Assembly (NCBI RefSeq): GCF_000257665.1
Contig: NZ_AJKR01000003.1
Coordinates: 451,471-515,470, forward strand
Source: Candidatus Aquiluna sp. IMCC13023
Lineage (GTDB): Bacteria; Actinomycetota; Actinomycetes; Actinomycetales; Microbacteriaceae
Length of the DNA stretch: 64,000 nucleotides
Direction: 5' to 3'
This document shows, in pieces, positions 27,866 to 37,477 of this stretch (position 1 is the first letter of the stretch; the number at the start of each line of letters is the position of its first letter). The position numbers and the translations under genes were made by a program. Under the pieces are notes generated by a model. The model saw nothing but the letters and a program-made list of their open reading frames with translations. It was not told where the DNA came from and ran no database searches.

Positions 27866-28483
27866 ATGGCCGAAGTTGTGACCTCCGAGCAGGCTTGGAG
27901 CAAGCTTGTGCGGGGCAATAAGAACTTCGTATCTGGGTTCCCAGAGCACAAGCATCAAGACGCTGAGAAACGGCGCGAGCTAGCCAGTGAGCAAACCCCA
28001 TTTGCAGCGGTCTTTGGTTGCTCAGACTCGAGGCTTGCAGCCGAGATGATCTTTGATGTCGGGCTCGGAGATTTATTCGTTATTAGAAATGCCGGACAAG
28101 TGTTGGCAGAGACGATTCTGGGATCTCTGGAGTTCGCAGTTGAAGTGATAGGCGTTCCCCTAATACTGATACTCGGCCACGATCAATGCGGCGCAATCAA
28201 GGCTGGTATTGCCGCTCAAGAGGGGAAGCTTGCTGCAAAAGGCGAATTTATTCACAATATTGTGAACCGAATTACTCCGACCATAGAGCGTGGACTCGCA
28301 CTTGGAGAGACTTCAATCGACGAATTTACTAACCGTCACATCAAGGACACCGTAAAAGAAATTACAGAGAAATCCTTGGTCATTCGTGAGGCAATTCAGG
28401 CAGGTCGAGTTGCTATCGTCGGAGCACAGTACAAACTAGAGCTTGGTGAAGTCCACGTAGTCGAACATCGTGGAAAAATCTAA
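27866..28483 (+). CDS. beta-type carbonic anhydrase
   Basis: A zinc enzyme that interconverts CO2 and bicarbonate. The 205-residue protein has the ligands in CSDSR (Cys, Asp, Arg) and GHDQCGA (His, Cys), the full beta-class set. VIRNAGQ and a C-terminal strand pair (VGAQYKLELGEVHVV) complete the fold. ATG 27866 (MAEVVTSEQAW) with AGGA upstream is preferred over the longer frame from 27794, which overlaps the DUF4245 gene. Likely co-transcribed with xseAB and fumC. Cytosolic; no signal peptide. Confidence 0.93.
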   Translation: MAEVVTSEQAWSKLVRGNKNFVSGFPEHKHQDAEKRRELASEQTPFAAVFGCSDSRLAAEMIFDVGLGDLFVIRNAGQVLAETILGSLEFAVEVIGVPLILILGHDQCGAIKAGIAAQEGKLAAKGEFIHNIVNRITPTIERGLALGETSIDEFTNRHIKDTVKEITEKSLVIREAIQAGRVAIVGAQYKLELGEVHVVEHRGKI

Positions 28484-28505
28484 TTAGACAGATAGCGAGA
28501 GATTG

Positions 28506-29894
28506 ATGGAATACCGCATAGAGCAAGACACGATGGGCGAAGTAAAAGTTCCCAAAGACGCTCTCTACCGCGCTCAAACTCAACGTGCGGTTGATAACTT
28601 TCCAATCTCCGGAACCAGATTAGAAAAAGAACAGATAATCGCACTGGCCAGAATCAAGAAAGCGGCAGCGCTTGCAAATGCTCAGCTGGGCATTCTTGAC
28701 CAGAGCATTTCCAAATCAATTCAGTTTGCTGCTGACCAGATTATCGCCGGCGAACATCATGAGCACTTCCCCGTAGATGTATTTCAGACCGGCAGTGGCA
28801 CTAGCTCGAACATGAACATGAACGAGGTCCTAGCTACTTTGGCTACTACTAACCTGGGATCCGAGGTTCACCCAAACGATCATGTGAACATGTCGCAATC
28901 CTCTAATGATGTGTTTCCAACCTCGGTTCACGTCGCAATCACTAGCGCGCTAATCAAAGACCTGCTGCCATCACTTGATTACCTAGCCGGACATCTTGAA
29001 AAAAAGGCACTGGCTTGGACTGATCTTGTGAAGCCTGGCCGCACCCACCTGATGGACGCCACTCCGGTTACTTTTGGACAGGAATTTGCTGGCTACGCTG
29101 CGCAAATCCGATACGCAATCGAGCGCGTCGAAGCGACCCTTCCAAGAGTTAGTGAGGTCCCGCAGGGCGGCACCGCCACCGGCACTGGCATCAACACACC
29201 AAAGGGCTTCCCCCAGGCAATAATTAGCCATCTGGCCAAGGAGACTGGACTGCCAATTACTGAGGCCCGTGACCACTTTGAGGCGCAGGGTGCAAGAGAC
29301 GCATTAGTAGAGGCATCTGGTGCGCTGAAGGTTTTGGCGGTGAGCCTAACTAAGATCAACAACGATATTCGCTGGATGGGATCTGGCCCAAACACTGGAC
29401 TCGGCGAACTGCAGATTCCGGATCTTCAGCCCGGTAGCTCAATCATGCCAGGCAAAGTAAATCCGGTTATCCCGGAGGCGGTGCTGATGGTTTGCGCCAA
29501 AGTTATTGGAAACGATGCGACCGTGACCTGGGCCGGTGCGAGTGGTAACTTTGAGTTGAACGTTGCTATCCCGGTCATGGGAAATGCGCTTCTCGAATCA
29601 ATCAGACTGCTTTCCAACTCGATGCGGGTTCTTGCCGACAAAACAATTGATGGACTATTGGTGAATCAGGACAGAGCCAAAGCGCTCGCAGAATCATCAC
29701 CTGCCATAGTCACACCTTTGAATAAAGTCATCGGCTACGAAGCGGCGGCAAAGATTGCTAAGCACGCGGTGGCGAACAGCGTCACGGTGAAGCAGGCTGC
29801 GCTTGATCTGGGCTATGTCGACGGCGATACTCTGAGCCTCGCGCAACTCGACCAACTGTTGGCGGTACTTCCTATGACAAGGCCTCCCCAGTAA
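28506..29894 (+). CDS. fumC: class II fumarate hydratase
   Basis: FumC hydrates fumarate to malate in the TCA cycle. The 462-residue protein carries [13 protein letters not shown] (near 100), [14 protein letters not shown], the catalytic His in [12 protein letters not shown] and the signature [11 protein letters not shown]. It is oxygen-stable and iron-free by family. The ATG at 28506 is preceded by a TTG in frame at 28503; both are possible, with GAGAG just before. The 3' end overlaps the convergent prepilin peptidase gene by 23 bases. Confidence 0.97.
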   Translation: MEYRIEQDTMGEVKVPKDALYRAQTQRAVDNFPISGTRLEKEQIIALARIKKAAALANAQLGILDQSISKSIQFAADQIIAGEHHEHFPVDVFQTGSGTSSNMNMNEVLATLATTNLGSEVHPNDHVNMSQSSNDVFPTSVHVAITSALIKDLLPSLDYLAGHLEKKALAWTDLVKPGRTHLMDATPVTFGQEFAGYAAQIRYAIERVEATLPRVSEVPQGGTATGTGINTPKGFPQAIISHLAKETGLPITEARDHFEAQGARDALVEASGALKVLAVSLTKINNDIRWMGSGPNTGLGELQIPDLQPGSSIMPGKVNPVIPEAVLMVCAKVIGNDATVTWAGASGNFELNVAIPVMGNALLESIRLLSNSMRVLADKTIDGLLVNQDRAKALAESSPAIVTPLNKVIGYEAAAKIAKHAVANSVTVKQAALDLGYVDGDTLSLAQLDQLLAVLPMTRPPQ

Positions 29895-30366
29895 TAACCG
29901 CGGACACCGGTGAATATGAAACAACCAAAAACCCAATCAGCAGATATGGGCCTAACGGTATAAGTGTGCGGGGATTTAGTTTTCCAATTACTAAACCAAT
30001 AAGACCGATTGCGCTTGCCAACGCCAAGCCAAGACTTAGCGAAAACAAAACCAAAACCGGCGAATGCCATCCCAGGCAGATATGCATCGCAATCAAAAGT
30101 TTCACATCGCCCATTCCAATGGCGCCGAATCTAGCAAGCAAGTATCCGACAAAAGCAGTGACAATTCCCATGGCGATTCCGGACGCAAAGGCCAGCCAAA
30201 AAGCCCCAACGAGGCTGGCAAGCAGCGTTCCAGCAATGGCAGTTGCAATCAGGAAATAGGTGTACCTATTTGGAAGTCGATGTTCTCTAATGTCAGTCAC
30301 TGACAGTGGGATGGAAAGGGCAGCAATTAGTGCCATCGGGACCAGAGATAAATAACCTGCGGACAT
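29872..30366 (-). CDS. A24 prepilin peptidase (short form)
   Basis: A 164-residue membrane protein with about six helices. The two catalytic aspartates of the aspartic prepilin peptidase family are present: [12 protein letters not shown] near residue 23 and GMGDVKL near 90. It lacks the N-terminal cytosolic methyltransferase domain, as in the TadV/CpaA branch that processes Flp-type pilins. No pilin, ATPase or other Tad gene is nearby, so it either serves pilus genes elsewhere or is a leftover. Start ATG 30366. Confidence 0.88.
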   Translation of the reverse strand: MSAGYLSLVPMALIAALSIPLSVTDIREHRLPNRYTYFLIATAIAGTLLASLVGAFWLAFASGIAMGIVTAFVGYLLARFGAIGMGDVKLLIAMHICLGWHSPVLVLFSLSLGLALASAIGLIGLVIGKLNPRTLIPLGPYLLIGFLVVSYSPVSAVITGEALS

Positions 30367-30418
30367 GACTACAAGCTAGAACCAAACCGATGAAGCTGCT
30401 CTGGGTTATCCCCAGTTA

Positions 30419-31795
30419 CTAATCAAGCAGCTCGGTTACAAGAGCTGCAATTTCGCTTCGTTCGGATCTAGTCAGAGTGATGTGGCTGAAGATTGACTGG
30501 CCCTTGAGCTTCTCTACGACTGAAGCGACTCCGTCGTGCCTTCCAACTCGTAAGTTGTCGCGTTGAGCGACATCGTGGGTCAAAATAACGCGCGATTTTT
30601 GACCAACCCGCGACAACATTGTGAGAAGAACGTTCCTCTCAAGCGACTGTGCTTCATCGACAATCACAAAGGTGTCATGAAGTGACCGACCGCGAATATG
30701 CGTTAGCGGCAATACCTCGAGGATGCCACGATTCATGACTTCTTCGATTACCTCTTTAGAAACAAGTGCGCCGAGGGTGTCGAAAACGGCCTGCGCCCAG
30801 GGGTTCATTTTCTCGGCTTCGGTGCCAGGCAGGTAACCCAGCTCCTGACCGCCAACGGCGTATAGCGGACGGAAGACCATAATCTTTTTGTGCTGGCGTC
30901 TTTCCAGAACTGCTTCGAGGCCCGCGCAAAGTGCTAGTGCACTCTTTCCGGTTCCCGCTCGCCCCCCCAGCGACACTATGCCCATTGCCGGGTCCAGCAA
31001 TGAATCTATGGCGAGTCTTTGCTCTGCCGAGCGCCCATGAAGACCAAAAAGCTCTCGATCGCCCTTGACGAGGCGGATAGTGCGGTTCTCACCAACTCGA
31101 CCCAGCGCGCTTCCTCTTTCGGAAACCAGAACCAGGCCGGTGTTCATCGGCAACTCCTTGGCCGACTCATGAACCAATTCCTCGTTGTCATAAAGGTTTG
31201 CCATGTCATCGCCAGAAAGCGAAACTTCAGCAATACCACTCCACTCATCGGTTGCCAGCTCGTGGAGGTACTCTTCAGCGTTTAGTCCGATGGACGACGC
31301 CTTTACTCTCATCGGTAGATCTTTGGAAACCAGCGTCACCTGGAAACCTTCGTTTTGAAGATTCGCCGCTACCGCCAAAATACGGGAATCGTTATCCCCC
31401 AGCTGAAACCCGGTTGGCAAAATGCTCTGTTCAATGTGGTTCAGCTCTACTCTCAGAGTCCCGCCGTCGCCTACTTCCACCGGGAAATCAAGTCGCTCGT
31501 GCTTTTTTCGAAGATCATCTAGAAGGCGCAGTGCCTTTCTTGCAAAGAATCCAATCTCCAAATCATTGCGCTTTTTCTCAAGCTCATTGATAACCACGAT
31601 TGGCAAAACAACTTCGTGTTCGGCGAACCGGAACATTGCTTTGGGGTCGGACAACAGCACAGAGGTGTCGAGGACAAATGTCCTCAAGGCGGTTGGTGCT
31701 TTTTCCTTTGTTTTTTTGGCTCTTGGGCTCACCGCCTCAGGCTCAATTCCGGCTTTGTTTTTCGAATTAGTCCTGGGGCTAGAGGTATTTGCCAA
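30419..31795 (-). CDS. phoH2: PhoH2: PIN-domain RNase fused to PhoH ATPase
   Basis: A 458-residue two-domain protein. The PIN domain (about 35-180) has the acidic residues of [19 protein letters not shown] and [10 protein letters not shown]. The PhoH domain has Walker [13 protein letters not shown], the [17 protein letters not shown] segment and Walker [10 protein letters not shown]. Mycobacterial PhoH2 is an ATP-dependent RNA helicase/RNase that pairs with a small antitoxin gene upstream. Here the 102-base gap before it holds no good antitoxin ORF. The TTG start at 31795 follows AGGAG. A basic, disordered N terminus of about 37 residues precedes the PIN domain. Confidence 0.93.
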   Translation of the reverse strand: MANTSSPRTNSKNKAGIEPEAVSPRAKKTKEKAPTALRTFVLDTSVLLSDPKAMFRFAEHEVVLPIVVINELEKKRNDLEIGFFARKALRLLDDLRKKHERLDFPVEVGDGGTLRVELNHIEQSILPTGFQLGDNDSRILAVAANLQNEGFQVTLVSKDLPMRVKASSIGLNAEEYLHELATDEWSGIAEVSLSGDDMANLYDNEELVHESAKELPMNTGLVLVSERGSALGRVGENRTIRLVKGDRELFGLHGRSAEQRLAIDSLLDPAMGIVSLGGRAGTGKSALALCAGLEAVLERRQHKKIMVFRPLYAVGGQELGYLPGTEAEKMNPWAQAVFDTLGALVSKEVIEEVMNRGILEVLPLTHIRGRSLHDTFVIVDEAQSLERNVLLTMLSRVGQKSRVILTHDVAQRDNLRVGRHDGVASVVEKLKGQSIFSHITLTRSERSEIAALVTELLD

Positions 31796-31897
31796 TTTGG
31801 CTCCTGTCGGTGTGAACCTTTTTCTAAATCTAGACCTGCGTTTTTCGCAAGGAGTAAAAAGACACGCCGTATATCAAATCGTTCACCAAACTATTTG

Positions 31898-32659
31898 CTA
31901 ACTTCCGTAGCGGCGGTGCCTACCTTGAAAGTCTCGAAGCGCCCGCAAAAAATCGACTCTGCGGAAATCTGGCCAAAGTGCCTCTGCGAAGTAAAACTCG
32001 CTATTGGCGCTCTGCCAAAGCAAGAAGCCGCTTAGGCGTTGCTCACCGCTGGTTCTAATAAGCAAATCCGGGTCTGGCTGGCCGCCAGTGTATAGGTGCT
32101 CCGCAATCAACTCCGGGGTCATCACCTCGGCAAGCTGGTCCACGGTGCTACCGTCTTTTGAGTGCTTCCGCAATATATCCCGCATTGCATCGGCTATTTC
32201 CTTGCGCCCCCCATAGGCAATAGCAAGATTCACATGAGTTCCCGAATTTTTATTTGTCGCTTTTTCGACCGCTGCCATGCGACCTAGTGCTGGGGTAGGA
32301 AGTGCCTCTTTATCTCCTACCATTTGCAGTTTCCAACGCCCAATGTCAGCAAGCTCTTCGCTCATTGAGACAATAATGTCCACTAGTTCGGTGAGCTCTT
32401 GACTGGTTCTTCCCTTGAGGTTGTCGGTGGAAAGCAAGTAAAGAGTCACGTGCTTTACGCCCAGATCAGAGCACCACGATAAAAATTCGATTATCTTTTT
32501 TGCCCCGGCAGCATGACCCTGGCCTGCAGCCTCGAAACCTTGTACCTTTGCCCAACGTCGATTTCCATCCACCATCACACCAATGTGTTTGGGCATGTCC
32601 TCTTTGCTAAGGTTCCGCTCAAGAACTTTGGAATAAAGGCCATATAGCAAATTCTGCAC
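31898..32659 (-). CDS. uppS: cis-prenyl transferase (Z-isoprenyl diphosphate synthase)
   Basis: A 253-residue undecaprenyl/Z-farnesyl diphosphate synthase-type enzyme that extends isoprenoid diphosphates for cell-envelope lipid carriers. HIGVMVDGNRRWAK has the catalytic Asp, and DPDLLIRTSGEQRLSGFLLWQ, followed by EALWPDF, is the C-terminal signature. The N-terminal LLYGLYSKVLERNL resembles the mycobacterial Rv1086 short-chain branch, so the product could be short rather than C50/C55. Start is GTG 32659. It diverges from trhA across 45 bases and lies upstream of phoH2, an order also recalled from mycobacteria. Confidence 0.94.
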   Translation of the reverse strand: MQNLLYGLYSKVLERNLSKEDMPKHIGVMVDGNRRWAKVQGFEAAGQGHAAGAKKIIEFLSWCSDLGVKHVTLYLLSTDNLKGRTSQELTELVDIIVSMSEELADIGRWKLQMVGDKEALPTPALGRMAAVEKATNKNSGTHVNLAIAYGGRKEIADAMRDILRKHSKDGSTVDQLAEVMTPELIAEHLYTGGQPDPDLLIRTSGEQRLSGFLLWQSANSEFYFAEALWPDFRRVDFLRALRDFQGRHRRYGS

Positions 32660-32704
32660 CTTTGAATGTTACCTGAAACATGTCGATGCCTTAGCCTTGG
32701 AACC

Positions 32705-33433
32705 ATGGCTAAGTCAGATTCCCCGGATCCGCTTCACGTACCACTCAACGAGCTCAAGGGCTCCGTCACTCAAGATGACTTTCGGCCAAGTTGGAGAGGG
32801 TGGATCCACACCGGAGTATTGCCATTCGTAATTGCTGCCGGAGTTTTACTAATTGTCTTCTCTGACGGTTGGCAGGCCAAAACTGCTGCGGCGATCTATT
32901 TCGCAAGCTCTATTTTGCTGTTTGGAAACTCTGCCCTATATCACCGCTTCAACTGGGGACCGGTTACCAAGGTCGTCCTAAAGCGCATTGATCACTCGAA
33001 CATTTTTCTGCTAATTGCTGGAACATACACTCCGATGGCCGTCACCGCTTTGGTCGCTGATAAAGGCGTCTTGCTGTTGACAGCAGTCTGGGCAATAGCG
33101 CTTCTGGGAATTGGCTTTAGGATTTTCTGGATCAATGCTCCCAGGTGGTTATACGTTCCGATTTATCTAGGAATGGGTTGGATAGCGGTGCTATTCGTTC
33201 CGGATTTCCTTGAAACAAACTGGGTCATGATGACGCTGGTAATTGTTGGTGGGCTGTTTTATTCATTAGGAGCAGTGTTCTACGGACTAAAACGTCCGAA
33301 CCCATCTCCGAAGCACTTTGGCTTTCATGAAATTTTCCATGCGCTGACGGTTGCGGCATTCTTCTGCCACTGGACCGCATGTTTACTTATTGGGCTGGAT
33401 CCTCTTCTGGGTTCGATCGCTGCGGCTTCATAG
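32705..33433 (+). CDS. trhA: hemolysin III/TrhA-family membrane protein
   Basis: A 242-residue, seven-helix protein of the PAQR/hemolysin III family. Conserved motifs are NSALYHRF, RIDHSNIFLLIAGTYTP and the zinc-site FHEIFHALTVAAFFCHW. Despite the name, bacterial members act in membrane energetics and lipid homeostasis rather than lysis. ATG 32705 is chosen over the upstream in-frame codon at 32666 because it starts a normal length. The 3' end overlaps a small convergent gene by 47 bases. Confidence 0.92.
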   Translation: MAKSDSPDPLHVPLNELKGSVTQDDFRPSWRGWIHTGVLPFVIAAGVLLIVFSDGWQAKTAAAIYFASSILLFGNSALYHRFNWGPVTKVVLKRIDHSNIFLLIAGTYTPMAVTALVADKGVLLLTAVWAIALLGIGFRIFWINAPRWLYVPIYLGMGWIAVLFVPDFLETNWVMMTLVIVGGLFYSLGAVFYGLKRPNPSPKHFGFHEIFHALTVAAFFCHWTACLLIGLDPLLGSIAAAS

Positions 33434-33683
33434 GGGGCTCGGGCCGATCCGGCTTGGTAATTTCGATGTTTCCCAGCTCTTCTGCTGCGAGCCTTGCCCT
33501 TATTTCCGTGCGATAGCGATTGTCCCTGACTCTGCGGTTCATGTCGAAAATGAGTGCGACCGCTATGCCAGCCACCGAAAAAGTGACTATAAAGCCAATG
33601 AGGCCGGGTGAGTTATAAGTGTCATCCGGCACCGGGATTGGCGTGGCGGTAACTTCAATCAATATCGCTAGCAAGAAATCCAT
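33387..33683 (-). CDS. small membrane protein, conserved, unknown function
   Basis: A 98-residue protein with a short N-terminal segment, an extracytoplasmic Pro/Asp-rich stretch (ATPIPVPDDTYNSPG), one clear membrane helix (about 28-46) and a charged cytosolic tail (MNRRVRDNRYRTEIRARLAAEE) ending in Pro/Glu. I recall similar proteins beside uppS/trhA in other Micrococcales, supporting that it is real despite the 47-base overlap with trhA. No function is known. ATG 33683. Confidence 0.75.
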   Translation of the reverse strand: MDFLLAILIEVTATPIPVPDDTYNSPGLIGFIVTFSVAGIAVALIFDMNRRVRDNRYRTEIRARLAAEELGNIEITKPDRPEPPMKPQRSNPEEDPAQ

Positions 33684-33722
33684 GACTTAAGTATTCCACC
33701 TGTGCCTTAAACTTTTCTCACG

Positions 33723-34115
33723 ATGAGTACAAATGAAGATCTGCTAGCTGAGCGTTACGGAGCTAAAAAGCCCGGTAACCCGACTAGAAATAAGGTGCTT
33801 TCGATACTTGGTGTTACTGGACTTGTAGTAATGGCTGGATATTTCGCCTGGGCTAACTACTCCCCGGTCGTAAGCACCGACGTTGGCTTCCGAGTTATTT
33901 CAGAATGGCGTACCGAAGTTGACTTTGAGTTGAGTAAACCGGTCGATGCTGCCGTTCTCTGCTCTTTCGAAGCACTGGATAACAGCTTCGGTGTTGTTGG
34001 CTGGGCGGAGTATGAATTTGGGCCTTCCGACGCCGAAACCAACCGGTACACCATAAACCTCAATACATATTCGATGGCTGTAACGGGCTTGGTCGACGAG
34101 TGCAGGCTGCGTTAG
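33723..34115 (+). CDS. DUF4307-family membrane protein
   Basis: A 130-residue protein: an N-terminal LLAERYG motif typical of DUF4307, one membrane helix (about 26-45) and an extracytoplasmic domain with one conserved Cys pair (VLCSFEALDN and DECRLR) that could form a disulfide. DUF4307 genes sit directly before greA in many actinobacteria, as here. In mycobacteria the mca amidase gene is next to it; that gene is not present in this position. Function unknown. Confidence 0.87.
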   Translation: MSTNEDLLAERYGAKKPGNPTRNKVLSILGVTGLVVMAGYFAWANYSPVVSTDVGFRVISEWRTEVDFELSKPVDAAVLCSFEALDNSFGVVGWAEYEFGPSDAETNRYTINLNTYSMAVTGLVDECRLR

Positions 34116-34124
34116 AGTATTTAT

Positions 34125-34146
34125 GGCTCGCTAGGCGAGCTGTTTT
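34125..34146 (+). terminator. hairpin with T-run before greA
   Basis: GCTCGC-TAG-GCGAGC (34126-34140) is a perfect 6-bp stem extended by a G-T wobble and followed by GTTTT. It lies between the DUF4307 stop and greA, 10 bases after the stop, and looks like an intrinsic terminator. The tight 3-base loop and short T-run keep confidence moderate. Confidence 0.5.
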
Positions 34147-34166
34147 AATACCCGAAAGAGATTTCT

Positions 34167-34673
34167 ATGAGCGACGACCTATTGCTTACCCAGGCGGCCT
34201 TTGACAGGCTCATGGCTGAACTCACGCAACTGATGACAGTCGAGCGCGGGCTTATTAGCCGCAAAATCCAAGAGGCCCGCGAGGAGGGCGACCTGAAGGA
34301 AAACGGCGGCTACCACGCGGCCAAGGAAGAGCAAGGCAAGCTGGAATCCAGAATCAACCGCCTGCAAAACATGCTCGGCAATGCTCAGATCGGCGAAGCT
34401 GACCCGTCAGATGGGGTGGTGAAACAGGGGCTTGTTGTTAGCTGCAAACTAAACGGTTCTCCGATGGAGTTTTACCTAGGTAGCAATGAGGTTTTCGACG
34501 GCACTGAATTTCAGGCAAAAATCGACGAGGGGGACCTTGACGTTTACAGCCCAGATTCACCGATTGGCAAAGCGGTAATGGGGCAGAAAGTTGGGAGCTC
34601 CGTTAGTTTCAGCGCTCCGAACGGCAAGGAAATTGCAGTTGAAATTTCTGGCCTAAAAAACTTTAACTTTTAG
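34167..34673 (+). CDS. greA: transcription elongation factor GreA
   Basis: GreA enters the secondary channel of RNA polymerase and stimulates cleavage of backtracked transcripts. The 168-residue protein has the N-terminal coiled coil with the acidic tip EEGDLKENGGYHAAKEEQ (about 38-55) and a C-terminal FKBP-like domain ending SAPNGKEIAVEISGL. ATG 34167 is preceded by AAGAGA. Its end overlaps the convergent ilvA gene by four bases. Confidence 0.96.
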   Translation: MSDDLLLTQAAFDRLMAELTQLMTVERGLISRKIQEAREEGDLKENGGYHAAKEEQGKLESRINRLQNMLGNAQIGEADPSDGVVKQGLVVSCKLNGSPMEFYLGSNEVFDGTEFQAKIDEGDLDVYSPDSPIGKAVMGQKVGSSVSFSAPNGKEIAVEISGLKNFNF

Positions 34674-35905
34674 TCTTCAGTCATCCTCGGGCTGAGGCCC
34701 GCTGTCTTTAGAGACTCGAAGACTTCGTCTCGATGTGCCTTCCCGCGAGTTTCAATGCTCAGATCTAATTCAACTTCACTTATTTGAAGGCCGTTACCGT
34801 GCCTCGTGTGAAGAACCTCTACGACGTTCGCTCCAGCGGCCGCCACGGCCTGCGCGGTCAGCACAAGCTGTCCAGGACGGTCTGGGAGCATCACAGCGAT
34901 GTTTGTGTAGCGGTCGGATGCGGCAAGCCCGTGACGAATCACCCGTTGTAACAACAATGGGTCGATGTTTCCACCGGAAAGTATTACGGCGGTTGTTCCG
35001 GATAGCTTGACCTTATTCGCAAGAATTGCCGCGACTCCAACTGCTCCGCCGGCTTCGACTACAAGCTTTGACTTCTCCATGACAATGACCATTGCCTTAG
35101 CCATCTCGTCTTCGGTGACGGTAACTATTTCATCGACATACTGGCTTATGAGATCGAACGGGATTTGACCAGGCTTGGCCACGGCGATTCCGTCTGCAAT
35201 TGTGGGGGACATTTTTATCGCAACCGGTTTTCCAGCTGCAATGGACGCCGGATATGCTGCTGCTGCCTCAGCCTGTATTGCGATGATATTTATCTTCTTG
35301 CCGCGCTTTGCAGCAGCAAGTTTCGCGACCGTTGCAACGCCTGCGGCTAAGCCACCGCCGCCCAAACAAACCAAGATGTTGTCGACATCTGGTAAGTCTT
35401 GAAGAATTTCAAGGCCCACGGTGCCTTGCCCTATAACTACATCCCGGTCGTCAAAGGGAGGGATCAACACCGCGCCTGATTTCTCGGTGTAATCCCGAGC
35501 AGCCTTCATCGTCTCGTCGACAATCCCTCCGGCAAGTATTACTTCGGCTCCGAAATCTAAGGTTGCCTGATATTTGGGAAGTGATGCGCCTATCGGCATA
35601 AAGATAGTTGCATTAATTCCCAGTTCTTTGGCCGCGTACGCCACGCCCTGTGCGTGATTACCAGCCGATGCAGCAACGACTCCACGCGCTCGATGCTCTG
35701 GTGAAAGCTTAGAAATTATGTTGTAGGCGCCGCGGAGCTTAAAGGAACCGGTTCGCTGCAGATTTTCGCACTTAAAAAACACCGGGGAGCCGATGTAGTC
35801 GCTAAGCCAATCGCTCTGAATTAGCGGAGTTCGCACCGCAACATCGATGATGGTCTGCTGAGCGTCTTCGAACTGCTCTAGCGTGATTGGTTCAACTGCT
35901 GCCAT
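34670..35905 (-). CDS. ilvA: threonine ammonia-lyase
   Basis: A PLP enzyme that deaminates threonine to 2-oxobutanoate, the first step of isoleucine synthesis. The 411-residue protein has the cofactor lysine in TGSFKLRGAYN, the glycine loop LGGGGLAAG and a C-terminal ACT-like region (about 335-411, RPGQLVLTAQAVAAAGANV) for feedback control. Length matches the actinobacterial single-ACT form, intermediate between catabolic TdcB and the two-ACT IlvA of E. coli. ATG 35905; htpX lies 42 bases downstream of no shared start, on the same strand upstream. Confidence 0.94.
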   Translation of the reverse strand: MAAVEPITLEQFEDAQQTIIDVAVRTPLIQSDWLSDYIGSPVFFKCENLQRTGSFKLRGAYNIISKLSPEHRARGVVAASAGNHAQGVAYAAKELGINATIFMPIGASLPKYQATLDFGAEVILAGGIVDETMKAARDYTEKSGAVLIPPFDDRDVVIGQGTVGLEILQDLPDVDNILVCLGGGGLAAGVATVAKLAAAKRGKKINIIAIQAEAAAAYPASIAAGKPVAIKMSPTIADGIAVAKPGQIPFDLISQYVDEIVTVTEDEMAKAMVIVMEKSKLVVEAGGAVGVAAILANKVKLSGTTAVILSGGNIDPLLLQRVIRHGLAASDRYTNIAVMLPDRPGQLVLTAQAVAAAGANVVEVLHTRHGNGLQISEVELDLSIETRGKAHRDEVFESLKTAGLSPRMTED

Positions 35906-35947
35906 TAGGAAACCTCAAAATCTAAGAATGAGTAAAAGTCTAGTGAT

Positions 35948-36835
35948 TTAGAAGCTCCTACCAATTTGCTTGAGTCTTTCGACTCGCTTAGGGATCGGAG
36001 GGTGGGTAGAAAATGCCCGCTCCACGAGTCCGGGTTTCAGAGGATCGTTTATGTACATGTGCGCCATCGCAGAGTTTGCCCGCTTCATAGGCTTTCCAAA
36101 TTCTCCGAGCTTGACTAGAGCGGACGCCAGCCCATCTGGGTAGCGAGTCATCTGCACTCCTGAGGCATCGGCCAGATATTCACGCTGCCTGGAGACAGCA
36201 GCCGAAACCAAAGGTCCGATTAGCCAAGCGATTATCATCCCCACAACCCCTGCTAAGACAAGAATCAGTCCGAGTTGACCGCTATTGCGACTGTTTCCCA
36301 GTCTGGAATAAAAGGACATCCGTATCGCTATGTCTGCCAGAATCCCGACCGCAGAAATAAGTCCAAATACAATCATGGAGACGCGGATGTCATAGTTCTT
36401 CACGTGCGACATCTCATGAGCCATGACTCCTTCAAGTTCGTTGTCATCCATGATCTCCAGCAAGCCGGTTGTAACGCCAACGACCGCGTTTTCAGGATTT
36501 CTTCCAGTGGCAAAGGCGTTTGGGGCGGCCTCCTCAATCAGGTAAACCTTGGGCATCGGCATTCCCTGTGAGATGCTCAGATTTTCGACAATGTTCCACA
36601 GTCGTGGATTGTCTTTTTTCTCAATTTGCTTGGCCCCACTAACGGCAATCGCTATTCGAGATCCTGCGTAGTACTGAATCAACGCGTAAACAATTGCAAA
36701 TGCGATGATAAATATCGCACTGGAGCCGTTGCCACTGTAAACACCCCAAAGCCAGGCAACACCACCGAGAAGCACAATGAAACCGGTGATTATGAATACG
36801 GTATTTCTTTTATTTCGGGCGATCGCCGAGTACAT
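35948..36835 (-). CDS. htpX: HtpX-family zinc metalloprotease
   Basis: A 295-residue membrane M48 protease for quality control of membrane proteins. Two N-terminal helices (about 12-60) are followed by the zinc motif MAHEMSHV near residue 140, two further helices and the third ligand in REYLADASGVQM. The C-terminal STHPPIPKRVERLK is a family hallmark. It starts at ATG 36835, 9 bases after the lemA stop, so the two genes form an operon, the common lemA-htpX arrangement. Confidence 0.96.
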   Translation of the reverse strand: MYSAIARNKRNTVFIITGFIVLLGGVAWLWGVYSGNGSSAIFIIAFAIVYALIQYYAGSRIAIAVSGAKQIEKKDNPRLWNIVENLSISQGMPMPKVYLIEEAAPNAFATGRNPENAVVGVTTGLLEIMDDNELEGVMAHEMSHVKNYDIRVSMIVFGLISAVGILADIAIRMSFYSRLGNSRNSGQLGLILVLAGVVGMIIAWLIGPLVSAAVSRQREYLADASGVQMTRYPDGLASALVKLGEFGKPMKRANSAMAHMYINDPLKPGLVERAFSTHPPIPKRVERLKQIGRSF

Positions 36836-36844
36836 GCAGGGCGC

Positions 36845-37414
36845 TTAGAACTTAACGGAAGGCGGCTCTGCAATGGCATCTGGGTCTTCAACCTCGAAGA
36901 ACTCGCGCTCAGAGAAACCTAGGTTTGAGGCAAAAACATTATTTGGGAACTGCAAGATTTTGGTGTTCAATTCGCGAACTCCGCCGTTGAAAAAGCGTCT
37001 GGCCGCCATTACCTTGTCCTCGGTATCGGTAAGCTCCCGCTGCAGCTCCAAAAAGTTAGTGGATGCCACCAGTACTGGATATGCCTCTGAGACCGCAAAA
37101 AGGCTCTTCAGGGCCCCCTGAAGAGCCCCCTCAGCCTTTCCAGCTTGCGCTGGGTGCTCGAGTGCCTCAGGGGAGATGGTGGCAGCACGTGCCTTAGTTA
37201 CATTTTCAAAAACTTCTTTTTCGTGGGAGGCGTAGCCTCTAACGGTTTCAATCAGGTTGGGGATCAAATCTGCCCTGCGCTTGAGCTGAACGGTAATGTC
37301 GCTCCAGGCTTCGTCTACCCGAACCTTGAGGGCTACCAGAGCGTTGTAGGTCACCCATAGGTAAAGCCCTAGGAGAACTAATAATCCGATTACGACCCAA
37401 ATTGCTATATCCAC
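36845..37414 (-). CDS. lemA: LemA-family membrane protein
   Basis: A 189-residue protein with one N-terminal membrane helix (about 3-24) followed by a long helical domain. YNALVALKVRVDEAWSDI, LKRRADLIPNLIETVRGY and the C-terminal ILQFPNNVFASNLGF are the LemA signature. GTG 37414 with AAGGA five bases upstream is the start; the frame is open to 37507 but that would run through the tRNA-Leu gene and lacks LemA similarity. LemA often works next to HtpX, though its biochemical role is unclear. Confidence 0.93.
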   Translation of the reverse strand: MDIAIWVVIGLLVLLGLYLWVTYNALVALKVRVDEAWSDITVQLKRRADLIPNLIETVRGYASHEKEVFENVTKARAATISPEALEHPAQAGKAEGALQGALKSLFAVSEAYPVLVASTNFLELQRELTDTEDKVMAARRFFNGGVRELNTKILQFPNNVFASNLGFSEREFFEVEDPDAIAEPPSVKF

Positions 37415-37477
37415 TTTATTCCTTAGCGTCCAGACCCAAAAGACTATGCCCTTTTGCTGGGATGTGTCTGACAAACC

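Noticed and set aside
31796..31897. Possible antitoxin ORF before phoH2
   Set aside because: The best frame is 18 codons with no ribosome site and no similarity that I recognise.
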